NCBI GenBank assembly: GCA_039197765.1
Contig: JBCCTX010000192.1
Coordinates: forward strand, 1 to 14,661
Length of the DNA stretch: 14,661 bases
Origin: JBCCTX01 sp039197765
Lineage (GTDB): Bacteria > Bacteroidota > Bacteroidia > J057
Reading direction: 5' to 3'
Part shown: positions 6,588-14,372 of the stretch, piece by piece
Layout of the letters: each line of letters begins with the position of its first letter
How positions within the stretch are numbered: the first letter of the stretch is position 1
The notes under the pieces: model-generated
Seen by the model: the letters and a program-made list of their open reading frames with translations, nothing else
Told to the model about the DNA's origin: nothing
Database searches by the model: none
Translations under genes and position numbers: made by a program

Positions 6588-7652
6588 TTACTCCTGAAAC
6601 GTAGCCCATTTGCGTAGCTTCTCCATCAGCAGTTGGAAGTCCACAGGCCATTCACTATCAAAGGTCATACGTTCTCCAGAATGGGGGTGATCAAACGCTA
6701 GGGTTTTGGCGTGGAGTGCCTGACGAGGGAGTAGTTGGAATCCATTTCGAATAAATTGTTGGAATTTTTTAGTTTTTCCCCCTGCTATGATGCGGTCCCC
6801 TCCGTAGAATACATCATTGAATAAGGGATGGCCCAAATACTTCATATGTACTCGAATCTGATGGGTCCTACCGGTTTCCAAGGTACATTCCACCAAAGTC
6901 ATTATTCCAAAGCGCTCTAAGACTTCGTAATGGGTAATTGCAGGCTTTCCCTTGTCTGAATCCATGGGATAGTTATGATACTTCTTTCGATCACTCTTAC
7001 TACGCCCTACCCTACCTATGATCGTCCCTTTATCTTCAGGTAGGTCTCCCCAGGCTATGGCATGATAGGTGCGATCTGATGTGTGGTCAAAGAACTGCTT
7101 GGACAAATGCGCCATAGCGTGCTCCTCTTTAGCGATTACCAGCAGTCCACTTGTATCTTTATCGATCCGATGGACTAGTCCAGGCCTCAACCTATCCCCT
7201 GGGAGTTTCTCAAAGTGCCACAGTAATCCGTGTATGAGGGTTCCTGTCCAATGGCCAAAGCTAGGGTGTACCACCATGCCAGGCGGCTTATGAACCACCA
7301 TTAAGTAAGGATCTTCATAGCGTATATCAAGATCCATTTCTTCGGCTGTCAATTCTGGTGGGGGAGGAAAGGGAAGCATGAGTCGCACTTCATCTCCTGC
7401 TCTAACTTTGTAGGAAACCTTTACTTCTTTCCCATTGACAGATATTGAGCCGGTCTGTGAAGCATTTTTTATCTTAGAACGCGTCGTAAAGGGTAGGAGA
7501 TTCGCCAGAAATTTATCTACTCGTAAGGGTTTTTGACCTTCTGCTGCCTGTAGGGTATAGTGATCGTATAAGGAATCTTCATCCCGTTCCATATTATCCG
7601 GCTGAAAATGCCGCTCAAGACGCTTTTGTGGGGGTTTTTCACTTTTCCTCAT
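6588..7652 (-). CDS. RluA/RluD-family 23S rRNA pseudouridine synthase
   Basis: A 354-residue protein that isomerises uridine to pseudouridine in RNA, most likely 23S rRNA. An S4 RNA-binding domain spans about 43-90 (LRVDKFLANLL ... SVNGKEVKVSYKVRAGDEV). The catalytic motif is GLVHRIDKDTSGLLV (158-172) with Asp164 as nucleophile. YHAIAWG (196-202) and the family motif ETGRTHQIRVHMKYLGHPLFND (259-280, His264) follow. S4 domain plus HRxDKDTxG resembles RluD more than RluA, but RluC also has S4, so no symbol is assigned. The ATG at 7652 gives a Lys/Arg-rich lead of about 40 residues; the Met at residue 21 (7592) is a possible alternative start. It lies 9 nt after the stop of the aldo/keto reductase gene, so the two are probably cotranscribed. 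Confidence 0.93.
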   Translation of the reverse strand: MRKSEKPPQKRLERHFQPDNMERDEDSLYDHYTLQAAEGQKPLRVDKFLANLLPFTTRSKIKNASQTGSISVNGKEVKVSYKVRAGDEVRLMLPFPPPPELTAEEMDLDIRYEDPYLMVVHKPPGMVVHPSFGHWTGTLIHGLLWHFEKLPGDRLRPGLVHRIDKDTSGLLVIAKEEHAMAHLSKQFFDHTSDRTYHAIAWGDLPEDKGTIIGRVGRSKSDRKKYHNYPMDSDKGKPAITHYEVLERFGIMTLVECTLETGRTHQIRVHMKYLGHPLFNDVFYGGDRIIAGGKTKKFQQFIRNGFQLLPRQALHAKTLAFDHPHSGERMTFDSEWPVDFQLLMEKLRKWATFQE

Positions 7653-7661
7653 GATGGAACG

Positions 7662-8633
7662 CTATTGAGACCAATCTGTTGGAACTCTGTCCCAGCGATG
7701 CATCCGGAGCTTTTGCATCAATGCCTCGGGTAAGGGTTCAGCCCCACTACAAGCCATATTGGCCTGGACGTGGGGAACTTTGCTCATACCCGGTATGATA
7801 GTACTCACTGCGGGATGTTGGAGGATAAACCTGAGAGCAACTTCTGGCATGGTCATAGGGCTAGGAATATCCTTGCGAAGTGCTTCTGCATGATCCACAC
7901 TAGCTTTGAGGTTTTCGGGTATAAAGTAGGTACCGCGCCAATCCCCTTCGGGAAATTGCGTCTCATACGTGAACTTGCCTGTAAGCGTACCCTCATCAAA
8001 AGGTACTCTGGCAATAACCCCAATCTTCAATTCCTCACATAAGGGAAACAATTGGTCCTCGGGCGCCTGATCGAAAATATTGTATATAACCTGGACCGCA
8101 TGAATTTTACCGGTCTTTAGCGTTTCTAAGCTGTTATTAGGCTCCCAGCGGTTGAGGCTTATCCCCCATGCCTGGACTTTTCCTTCCTGAGTAAGTCGCT
8201 CAACCTCTTCTTTCCATTCATCTTGCTTTGCCCAGGCATCTTCCCATACGTGGAACTGCATCAAATCTATGGTTTCTACTCCAAGGTTCTTCAGGCTATA
8301 TTCTGTGTATGCTCGAATGTAGTCATTGGGAAAGACTTCCTCGATCGAGAAATGTCGTTTAGAGGGCCATCTTCTATTTTTCGGAGGTATTTTGGTGGCT
8401 GTATATAATCGCTTTGTTGGATGACGCTTGATAAGTTCCCCCAGGTATTTTTCACTCAACCCTTCCGCATAGGCCCAAGCTGTGTCAAAGAAATTGCATC
8501 CCAATTCCACTGCGAGGTCCAAAGATTGGTAGCTTTCCTCCTTTTTTGATCCTTTCCATCCCACCATTCCCCACATTCCGTATCCCATTTCACTGACCTT
8601 CCACTGAGTAGTCCCAAATGATCGATATTGCAT
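7662..8633 (-). CDS. Aldo/keto reductase family oxidoreductase
   Basis: A 323-residue NAD(P)H-dependent oxidoreductase with a TIM-barrel fold. The catalytic tetrad is visible: Asp50 and Tyr55 in FFDTAWAY, Lys81 in YTATKIPPK and His128 in DLMQFHVW. The C-terminal cofactor region includes ALRFILQHPAVSTIIPGMSKV. Length is normal for the family. The start ATG 8633 gives the usual beginning MQYRSFGTTQWKVSEMGYGMWG. The substrate cannot be told from sequence; the group resembles the general aldo/keto reductases that reduce aldehydes and ketones of sugars or small metabolites. It probably heads a two-gene unit with the pseudouridine synthase and diverges from the OmpA-domain gene across a 142-bp gap. 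Confidence 0.93.
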   Translation of the reverse strand: MQYRSFGTTQWKVSEMGYGMWGMVGWKGSKKEESYQSLDLAVELGCNFFDTAWAYAEGLSEKYLGELIKRHPTKRLYTATKIPPKNRRWPSKRHFSIEEVFPNDYIRAYTEYSLKNLGVETIDLMQFHVWEDAWAKQDEWKEEVERLTQEGKVQAWGISLNRWEPNNSLETLKTGKIHAVQVIYNIFDQAPEDQLFPLCEELKIGVIARVPFDEGTLTGKFTYETQFPEGDWRGTYFIPENLKASVDHAEALRKDIPSPMTMPEVALRFILQHPAVSTIIPGMSKVPHVQANMACSGAEPLPEALMQKLRMHRWDRVPTDWSQ

Positions 8634-8682
8634 AGTAATTTAGGTTAAGGCACAAATATCCTTTTATTAGGTTTCCGATGAA

Positions 8683-8690
8683 CAAAAATA
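8683..8690 (-). promoter_or_regulatory. Possible -7 element of the aldo/keto reductase gene
   Basis: On the minus strand TATTTTTG is an exact TAnnTTTG match about 50 nt before ATG 8633. No TTG is found at the expected -33 distance. AT-rich DNA yields such matches by chance, so support is weak. Confidence 0.3.
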
Positions 8691-8775
8691 GGTAAATTGG
8701 AAGGAATACACATAAGAACTTTATCGCCGCGAGATTCGTTAAACCATAGGGGTGTCGGTACAACAATAAACAAAG

Positions 8776-9255
8776 ATGGCAAATACCTGCTTATCAGTCG
8801 TTTTCACACAACCAAAGTCAGTTCTCACCTCGAACCTGTTTGTCCGTAGGATTCTCTTATTCGCTCTTGGGATTTCGTGGGTCCTAATAGGTTCCGCCCA
8901 GGAACGTCTAGATTTAAAAATGAAGAGCGTCTTTTTTGGTGGGGGAAGCTATTACATAGATGGGGTTCAAATACAGGAAATAGAAACATTTATTAAGTCG
9001 GTTCCAGACTTAGAAAACTACCAAATTGGCATTTCAAGTCATACGGATAATATAGGAGGAGCTGAGTATAACAAATGGCTTTCCCAGATGCGCAGTCTGT
9101 CTGTGATTGAGCAACTCAAGGAACTAAACATACCTGAGGAACAAATCATCATTAAAGACAACGGACAAAGAAATCCCCTTTATAACAACAATACCCTTCG
9201 GGGCCGATTAGCCAACCGAAGGGTAGATATCATTTTAACTCCTATCTATTTCTAG
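8776..9255 (+). CDS. OmpA-domain peptidoglycan-binding envelope protein
   Basis: A 159-residue protein consisting almost only of an OmpA C-terminal domain. A hydrophobic segment, VRRILLFALGISWVLIGSA (23-41), is preceded by a 22-residue polar lead. It looks like a signal peptide with possible cleavage before Gln42; no lipobox Cys is seen. The domain runs from about 50 to the end. Peptidoglycan-contact motifs are SSHTDNIGG (Asp91) and NKWLSQMRSLSV (Leu102-Ser103, Arg106), plus the closing LRGRLANRRVDIIL (Arg148/149). It should sit in the periplasm and bind diaminopimelate in the cell wall. There is no barrel or TPR part, so it is far shorter than typical Bacteroidota OmpA-family proteins. It is the only rightward gene in the right half, and its TAG shares bases with the stop of the convergent gene. 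Confidence 0.85.
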   Translation: MANTCLSVVFTQPKSVLTSNLFVRRILLFALGISWVLIGSAQERLDLKMKSVFFGGGSYYIDGVQIQEIETFIKSVPDLENYQIGISSHTDNIGGAEYNKWLSQMRSLSVIEQLKELNIPEEQIIIKDNGQRNPLYNNNTLRGRLANRRVDIILTPIYF

Positions 9256-10205
9256 GCAAGGTGTTTCATCATATAAGGATGGATAACATCGGGCTTGGCA
9301 ATCACTGGAGCTGTGCGAAGCTTAGAAACCAATTCGATTGAGGGTCTCACATCTTCTACTCCAAATCCTTTCCCATCTATTATCGTCTGATACATTACTG
9401 TATGGAGATCTGTAAATCCACCGGAGAATTCAATTTCCTCTCCTTCTACCGTAATGGATCGATAGGTAGGCCGTCCTGCTTCAACAGCCTGCGCGGGAAG
9501 GTCATTTTTGTCGATGGCCAAATACCACTTCACATTGGCTTTCTCCAACTCCATGAATCCACTCATTTTATTTTTTTCTCGAAGGTGTAGCGTACTGCTT
9601 TGAACCCCTCCAAAAATCCACATTAACATATCAAAGAAGTGGATGCCAATATTTGCAGCAATTCCTCCTGATTTATCTTCATCTCCTTTCCAGGAGTATA
9701 GGTACCACTTCCCTCTGGAAGTAATGTAGGTTAGATTGATATCATACTTGGTATCCTTAGGGGTGGAAAGAATCTTCTCCCGCAGCTTTACGATAGCATC
9801 GTGCACCCGAAGCTGTAAAATCCCATAAATTCTTCCATTGCTCTCTTGTTCAAGCTCTTGTAGCGCATCCAATTGCCAGGGATTCGCTACCAACGGTTTT
9901 TCACAGATGGCATCCGCATCTACCCGTAAGGCCAAGCGTATATGAGCATCGTGTAAATAGTTGGGAGAACAAATGCTTAAATAATCGATTCCGGCTCTTT
10001 CGGTATCTCTCTTTATGCGTTCTAGGTGGCGGTCAAACCTCTCATATTCGGTAAAAAAGGCTACCTCGTGAGAATAACGATCCAGAATGCCTACAGAGTC
10101 GTGGGGATCCATTGCGGCAATCAATGTATTTCCCGTATCCTTAATGGCTTGCAAGTGTCTTGGGGCTATATATCCAGCGACCCCAGTTAATCCAAAATTT
10201 TTCAT
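9252..10205 (-). CDS. Gfo/Idh/MocA-family dehydrogenase, WlbA/WbpB-like (UDP-GlcNAc uronate 3-dehydrogenase)
   Basis: A 317-residue NAD(H)-dependent oxidoreductase. The Rossmann start is GLTGVAG (5-11). YLSICSPNYLHDAHI (75-89) and the family's catalytic ICEKPLV (100-106, Lys103) follow. The C-terminal domain holds GGIAANIGIHFFDMLMW (180-196), with His189 as the likely proton-transfer residue. Length and these motifs match WlbA/WbpB, which oxidise C3 of UDP-GlcNAc uronic acid as the first step towards 2,3-diamino sugars. The upstream neighbour is a WbpI-type epimerase from the same pathway, which strengthens the call. The aminotransferase (WbpE), acetyltransferase (WbpD) and 6-dehydrogenase (WbpA) are not in the window. 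The gap to the epimerase stop is 73 nt. Confidence 0.85.
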   Translation of the reverse strand: MKNFGLTGVAGYIAPRHLQAIKDTGNTLIAAMDPHDSVGILDRYSHEVAFFTEYERFDRHLERIKRDTERAGIDYLSICSPNYLHDAHIRLALRVDADAICEKPLVANPWQLDALQELEQESNGRIYGILQLRVHDAIVKLREKILSTPKDTKYDINLTYITSRGKWYLYSWKGDEDKSGGIAANIGIHFFDMLMWIFGGVQSSTLHLREKNKMSGFMELEKANVKWYLAIDKNDLPAQAVEAGRPTYRSITVEGEEIEFSGGFTDLHTVMYQTIIDGKGFGVEDVRPSIELVSKLRTAPVIAKPDVIHPYMMKHLA

Positions 10206-10278
10206 AGAAGGACAGGCTATTGATGATACTTTATGATACTAGAATAGTGTTGAAAATTATATACATGTAACGTGTTGC

Positions 10279-11394
10279 TTAATTTAAGATGGCATTCAAA
10301 ATATGTTCTGCGGCATCTCCTTTTCCAAAATTCTCATGGATTTGCTGGGTAAAATCTACCTCGCCTTCTTTCAATTTCTCTTCCCAATTCGATACTGCTT
10401 GACGAATAGCTTCGGGATCTGCACCCGTTATTACGTTTCCTCCTGAACTCACAGTCTCTACCCATTCTGTTTCATCACGCATGGTAACACAGGGACGATT
10501 CATAAAGAATACTTCCTTTTGCAGTCCCCCCGAATCCGTAAGGGCTATCCTAGCACTACTTACCAATTGTAGCATATCCAGGTATCCCACAGGAGCTAAA
10601 ATCTTCAAGTTTTTATGGGGAGTCCAATCGGGTAGAAGCTGCTCAATGCGATGCTTCGTGCGCGGATGCATCGGGAATACAACAGGATGATGTCGATCTG
10701 CCATTTCATTGAAGCAATTCATAATCGCTCCCAGTCTAGTGGGATCATCTGTATTCTCTGCGCGGTGCATCGTAGCGATATAGTAGGACTGATCCGCTAA
10801 GGATTCGCGGGAAAGAACATCAGACTTTTTGCGCGATAGTTCTACATTCCGCAGTACGGTATCATACATAATATCTCCTGTAAGCACCGTTTTTTTAGCT
10901 AAGCCCTCTACTTCTAAATTTTTTACAGCCGTAGGTGTGGGTGCCAACAATATATCGGAGATATGATCTGAAACTACCCTATTGATTTCTTCAGGCATTT
11001 TCCGATTAAAGCTTCTCAGTCCCGCTTCTATATGAGCAACGGGAATATGCAGCTTAGCGGCTGCCAATGCTCCCGCAACAGTGGAATTGGTATCCCCAAA
11101 AATGATCAGCCAATCTGGCTTTTCTCTTTGAAGAATTTCCTCAATACCTTCAAGCATTTTCCCCGTTTGCTTTCCATGAGGCCCAGACCCCACTCCCAAA
11201 TTTACCTCTGCATGTGGCATCTCCAATTCCTCAAAAAAGATATCGGACATGTTGTTATCATAGTGTTGTCCTGTGTGTAAGGTTACATGTTCTAGAGAGG
11301 CCGATGCATGCAGGTTATATCTGTCAATGGCTTGAAGAAGGGGAGCAAGTTTAATAAATTGGGGTCTAGCCCCAACGATTGACAGCAGTTTCAC
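10279..11394 (-). CDS. wecB: Non-hydrolysing UDP-GlcNAc 2-epimerase (WecB/WbpI family)
   Basis: I chose GTG 11394 (371 residues, starting VKLLSIVGARPQFIK), which places the usual first beta strand at the N-terminus. An in-frame ATG at 11478 adds 28 residues unlike the family and lies upstream of a promoter-like box. Motifs in order: TGQHYD, IIFGDTNSTVAGALAA, AHIEAGLRSFNRKMPEEINR (catalytic acidic residues and His), then LTDSGGLQKE and RPCVTMRDETEW, the UDP-binding GT-B end. The FNRxMPEEINR form resembles WbpI, which epimerises UDP-2,3-diacetamido-glucuronate to the mannuronate, more than enteric WecB. With the WlbA/WbpB-like gene next door I infer WbpI-type activity, but plain UDP-ManNAc synthesis is possible; the symbol is the family name only. 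It is cytosolic and feeds cell-surface polysaccharide. Confidence 0.92.
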   Translation of the reverse strand: MKLLSIVGARPQFIKLAPLLQAIDRYNLHASASLEHVTLHTGQHYDNNMSDIFFEELEMPHAEVNLGVGSGPHGKQTGKMLEGIEEILQREKPDWLIIFGDTNSTVAGALAAAKLHIPVAHIEAGLRSFNRKMPEEINRVVSDHISDILLAPTPTAVKNLEVEGLAKKTVLTGDIMYDTVLRNVELSRKKSDVLSRESLADQSYYIATMHRAENTDDPTRLGAIMNCFNEMADRHHPVVFPMHPRTKHRIEQLLPDWTPHKNLKILAPVGYLDMLQLVSSARIALTDSGGLQKEVFFMNRPCVTMRDETEWVETVSSGGNVITGADPEAIRQAVSNWEEKLKEGEVDFTQQIHENFGKGDAAEHILNAILN

Positions 11395-11420
11395 AATCTG
11401 AATTTTAAATAAACACGAAG

Positions 11421-11428
11421 TAAAGATA
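11421..11428 (-). promoter_or_regulatory. Possible -7 element before the 2-epimerase gene
   Basis: TATCTTTA on the minus strand matches TAnnTTTG at 7 of 8 positions, 26 nt before the GTG start. The only upstream TTTG (11443-11446) is 14 nt away, closer than the usual spacing of about 20, so support is weak. If real, it excludes the ATG at 11478 as the start. Confidence 0.3.
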
Positions 11429-11475
11429 CACAATTTAGGCCGCAAAGTACCTAGCCCTTTCCAATTCCTAGATTT

Positions 11476-11489
11476 CATTTGGCCAAATG
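11476..11489. repeat. Perfect 14-bp palindrome upstream of the 2-epimerase gene
   Basis: CATTTGGCCAAATG is fully self-complementary. It lies in the 174-bp gap between the GT-C gene stop (11569) and the epimerase GTG start, about 50 nt upstream of the -7-like box. It could be a repressor or activator site, or chance. Confidence 0.4.
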
Positions 11490-11568
11490 GTCAGTATCTG
11501 TCGGAGAATGGCACGAATAGCCTTGTATCAGGTAAGAGAGTAGAATTAAAGGGTTGTATATCACATTT

Positions 11569-12846
11569 TTATGGACTTTCCACAATAGAAACTAACCCTT
11601 CCTTCTCTTCTCTAACTCCTTCAACTGGCAACAAAGCAACACGGAATTTTTTGGAAAAGGTCCAACTTACCCAAAGGATACAGGTAGGAACTACCATCCA
11701 GAAATACCTTGTCTCGGCATGAACAAGGGAGCTGCCACCAAAATAGACCAAGGCCCAGAATAGTAACAACCAAAACTCTGTAGGAACATCCCTATATCCT
11801 TTGAATATACCTACGGCTGCCAGCAAAATGGAAAAAATCAAAACCATATTGGGAACCAGAATGACGTAGGTATTTAGGGTTTGATTTCGAAAAGAATACG
11901 GGTAATGGAATAAGAACCTCCCCATATTTGCTATCCAATTATAGAGGTATTCCTGGGGATGTTCTTTGAAATTTTCTATTCCTTTCTGTACAAACGCGTC
12001 ATTTCGCTCGATGCCATTTAAAGATTCTACCGAGGTGTAGAACTCATAATGACTTGGATGTAGTTCGGGAACTTCTTTCTGGAGAACCTCTGTCCAAGAC
12101 ATCCAGTCTCCCATCTCTCCCTCATACGGGCTCGTCATCCAGTACAATTGCTCTCCACCGTTTGTACCCCATAAGGGAAACTTACCTGTATAGGAAAAGG
12201 TATAAATCAGGTAGGGAACACATAGCACATAAGCCATTGTAGCAACTAAAAGTGAACGCTTGTAGAAGCTTTTCCGCCCGAGAACAGAACCTATTACCCC
12301 AGCAATTAAACAGGTAGTCAGGACCTGAGCAAATATGAGTTTAGTCAAGGCTAAAAAGGCAAAGAAGAAAGCCGCTAGCAGTCCTGATTTAACCTTGAAT
12401 TCCTTCTCTCGGATAAATACAACCAGAAAATACATGAACCCACTTACCAGAAAAATGGATAGGGTTTCACTGTATAACATCACTACCCATCTAAGGGCTT
12501 CAGGATATAGGCCCAAAAGGTAAGTAGCAATTATAGCGGCTCGCTCATTAACATATATTCGTAAGGTACTGTAGGAAAAAAAGAGGAAGCCAATCATCAA
12601 TCCTACATTCAATAACCTGAGCCCCATTAGTGGAAGACCTACACGCGTAAAAGGAGCCAAAAACAGCGGGTATCCGGGACCATTTCGAATATCTAGGTCT
12701 TCTTCGATAAATTGTCCTTTTAAGATATTCTCCGCATTCCCCATGTATCTGTGTTCGTCCCAAATCAATTCATTTGGGGCGAAAAATAATACGAGGACAA
12801 CATACACCAAGATTAAAGGAAAAAAAATTTTCAAAAAATACCCCAT
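11569..12846 (-). CDS. GT-C membrane glycosyltransferase (PMT/ArnT-like), copy 1
   Basis: A 425-residue polytopic inner-membrane protein. I use ATG 12846 rather than a TTG five codons upstream (12861). This start puts the first-loop acidic motif at Asp30-Glu31 (WDEHRYM), exactly where it falls in the neighbouring paralogue. The Asp-Glu after helix 1 is the catalytic-loop signature of GT-C enzymes, which transfer sugar from a polyprenyl-phosphate donor on the periplasmic side. DIRNGPGYPLFLAPF, FAFLALTKLIFAQVLT, a long non-membrane loop with FPLWGTNGGEQLYWM (223-237) and SPYEGE, and a late VPTEFWLLLF helix follow. About ten hydrophobic segments are visible, with a charged C-terminal tail (VREEKEGLVSIVE). 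The acceptor and sugar are unknown. It belongs to the leftward polysaccharide gene set. Confidence 0.85.
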   Translation of the reverse strand: MGYFLKIFFPLILVYVVLVLFFAPNELIWDEHRYMGNAENILKGQFIEEDLDIRNGPGYPLFLAPFTRVGLPLMGLRLLNVGLMIGFLFFSYSTLRIYVNERAAIIATYLLGLYPEALRWVVMLYSETLSIFLVSGFMYFLVVFIREKEFKVKSGLLAAFFFAFLALTKLIFAQVLTTCLIAGVIGSVLGRKSFYKRSLLVATMAYVLCVPYLIYTFSYTGKFPLWGTNGGEQLYWMTSPYEGEMGDWMSWTEVLQKEVPELHPSHYEFYTSVESLNGIERNDAFVQKGIENFKEHPQEYLYNWIANMGRFLFHYPYSFRNQTLNTYVILVPNMVLIFSILLAAVGIFKGYRDVPTEFWLLLFWALVYFGGSSLVHAETRYFWMVVPTCILWVSWTFSKKFRVALLPVEGVREEKEGLVSIVESP

Positions 12847-13021
12847 TTCTATAGACCTCAAAATTCGCTCGATAAATTTACTGCGATTTTAGGTCATTAA
12901 AATAGGATTTAAAAAAATCTACTGGAAAAATATTTCGCGATCCGCTTATAATTATTCTGGAACTGCTAAAATTTCCTTACAAATAGCATGAGATTTTATG
13001 GGCCTGAAATATTTAGGGAAA

Positions 13022-14317
13022 TCAAGAGATATGTTCCGCAACTGGCAGCTTTTCCTCCACAAAATCATCCCCTTCCGTTGGAATAAGGGAATTTCGAAGT
13101 ATCTGAATCTTCAGTTTTGATCCAAAAATCCACCCCAACCAAACCGTTAACACAGGAATAATCATCCAAAAATACCGGGTAGAAGCATGCACAAGAGAGC
13201 TTCCTCCAATATATATTGAAATAAAAAGCAGTAAGAGCCAAAATTCGGTAGGTACATCTTTCCAGGTATTAAATACCACAAAGGATCCAAATGCCACCAA
13301 TAACAGAACGATCATATTGGGGATCATATAGGCAAAAGTACCCATATTTTGCTCTTTGAATGAATAGGGATAGTTGAGAAAAAACCTTCCCATGTTCGCG
13401 ATCCAGTGTTTGAGGTAATTTTGGGGATATGCTTTAAGGTTTTCAACTCCTTTCTGAAGAAAGGCCTTATTGCGGTCTATGCCACTCATTCCTTCCAAGG
13501 AAGTGTAAAAGTCGAAATGGTTGGGGTTCAACTCAGGTATTCGCTTTTCCAAAACGCTTGCATTATCTACCCAATTCCCCAATTCTCCTTCATATGGACT
13601 CGCCATCCAGTATAATTGTTCTCCGCCATTTGTGCCCCAGAGTGGAAACTTATCCGTGATCGAGTATGTGTAGCCCAAATAAGGAAGACACAACACGTAT
13701 GCCAGTAGAACGGAGAATAGAGATTTCCAAGCCAGGTGAGACCGGAATATAACTAAGCCTAATACACTTAGTACTATACAGACTGTCAGAACTTGGGCAA
13801 ATATCAACTTTGTCAAAGCCAAAAATGCGAAGGCAACTGCTGCCAGGATACCCCATTTCCATTCCTTTTCTTGGGCATGTACCCAACGTACAAAGAAAAA
13901 AATGCACACACAGATGAGTGCAAAGGCGAAGGCATCACTGTAAAGCCTACCCACCCACTTGAAGCTCTGTGGGTATAATCCCATCAGATAGGCACTTATC
14001 AGAGCGACTCTAGGTCTTGTATATTTACTCAGGGTGAGATAGATGCATATCAGTGCACCTGTAAGGAATACAACGTTTAGTAGTTTAGGGACCCACAAGG
14101 GGGTACCCAAAGCCACAAAAGGGGCAAGGAGGACCGAGTACATAGGTCCATTCCTAATATCAATATTCGCTGGATCTACAAAATAGCCCTGAGTGAGATT
14201 TGTTGCATACTTTATGTATCGGTGCTCATCGCCTGAAAGCTCAGATGAACCGAATACGAATACAATCAATGCATACAGCAGGGTTATTGGTAGAAATGAG
14301 AGGATCAGTTTTTTCAT
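13022..14317 (-). CDS. GT-C membrane glycosyltransferase (PMT/ArnT-like), copy 2
   Basis: A 431-residue polytopic membrane protein, paralogous to the gene at 11569-12846 along its whole length. Asp30-Glu31 (GDEHRYI) follows helix 1. DIRNGPMYSVLLAPF (53-67), FAFLALTKLIFAQVLT (163-178), FPLWGTNGGEQLYWM (224-238) with SPYEGE, and DVPTEFWLLLL are shared with the neighbour at a one-residue offset. By eye roughly half the residues are identical, while DNA identity is clearly lower, so the duplication is old. The ends differ: this one closes with an acidic tail GDDFVEEKLPVAEHIS. The expected activity is transfer of a polyprenyl-phosphate-linked sugar to a lipid-linked glycan in the periplasm. ATG 14317 is the only good start; 55 nt separate it from the upstream gene. 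Confidence 0.85.
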   Translation of the reverse strand: MKKLILSFLPITLLYALIVFVFGSSELSGDEHRYIKYATNLTQGYFVDPANIDIRNGPMYSVLLAPFVALGTPLWVPKLLNVVFLTGALICIYLTLSKYTRPRVALISAYLMGLYPQSFKWVGRLYSDAFAFALICVCIFFFVRWVHAQEKEWKWGILAAVAFAFLALTKLIFAQVLTVCIVLSVLGLVIFRSHLAWKSLFSVLLAYVLCLPYLGYTYSITDKFPLWGTNGGEQLYWMASPYEGELGNWVDNASVLEKRIPELNPNHFDFYTSLEGMSGIDRNKAFLQKGVENLKAYPQNYLKHWIANMGRFFLNYPYSFKEQNMGTFAYMIPNMIVLLLVAFGSFVVFNTWKDVPTEFWLLLLFISIYIGGSSLVHASTRYFWMIIPVLTVWLGWIFGSKLKIQILRNSLIPTEGDDFVEEKLPVAEHIS

Positions 14318-14372
14318 GGACGCTGTGCAAATAGTAGTTCTAACTAATTTAACTTTTTCACAGGTTAGGGCT

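Noticed and set aside
11395..11478. The longer 399-residue form of the 2-epimerase from ATG 11478
   Set aside because: The extra 28 residues do not resemble the family, which begins at the KLLSIVGARPQ strand, and the segment covers a palindrome and a promoter-like box.
12930..12953. A GATCCGC-TTATA string upstream of GT-C copy 1 resembling the hairpin arm motif
   Set aside because: It lacks the central CAA and has no inverted partner; the similarity is too short to count.
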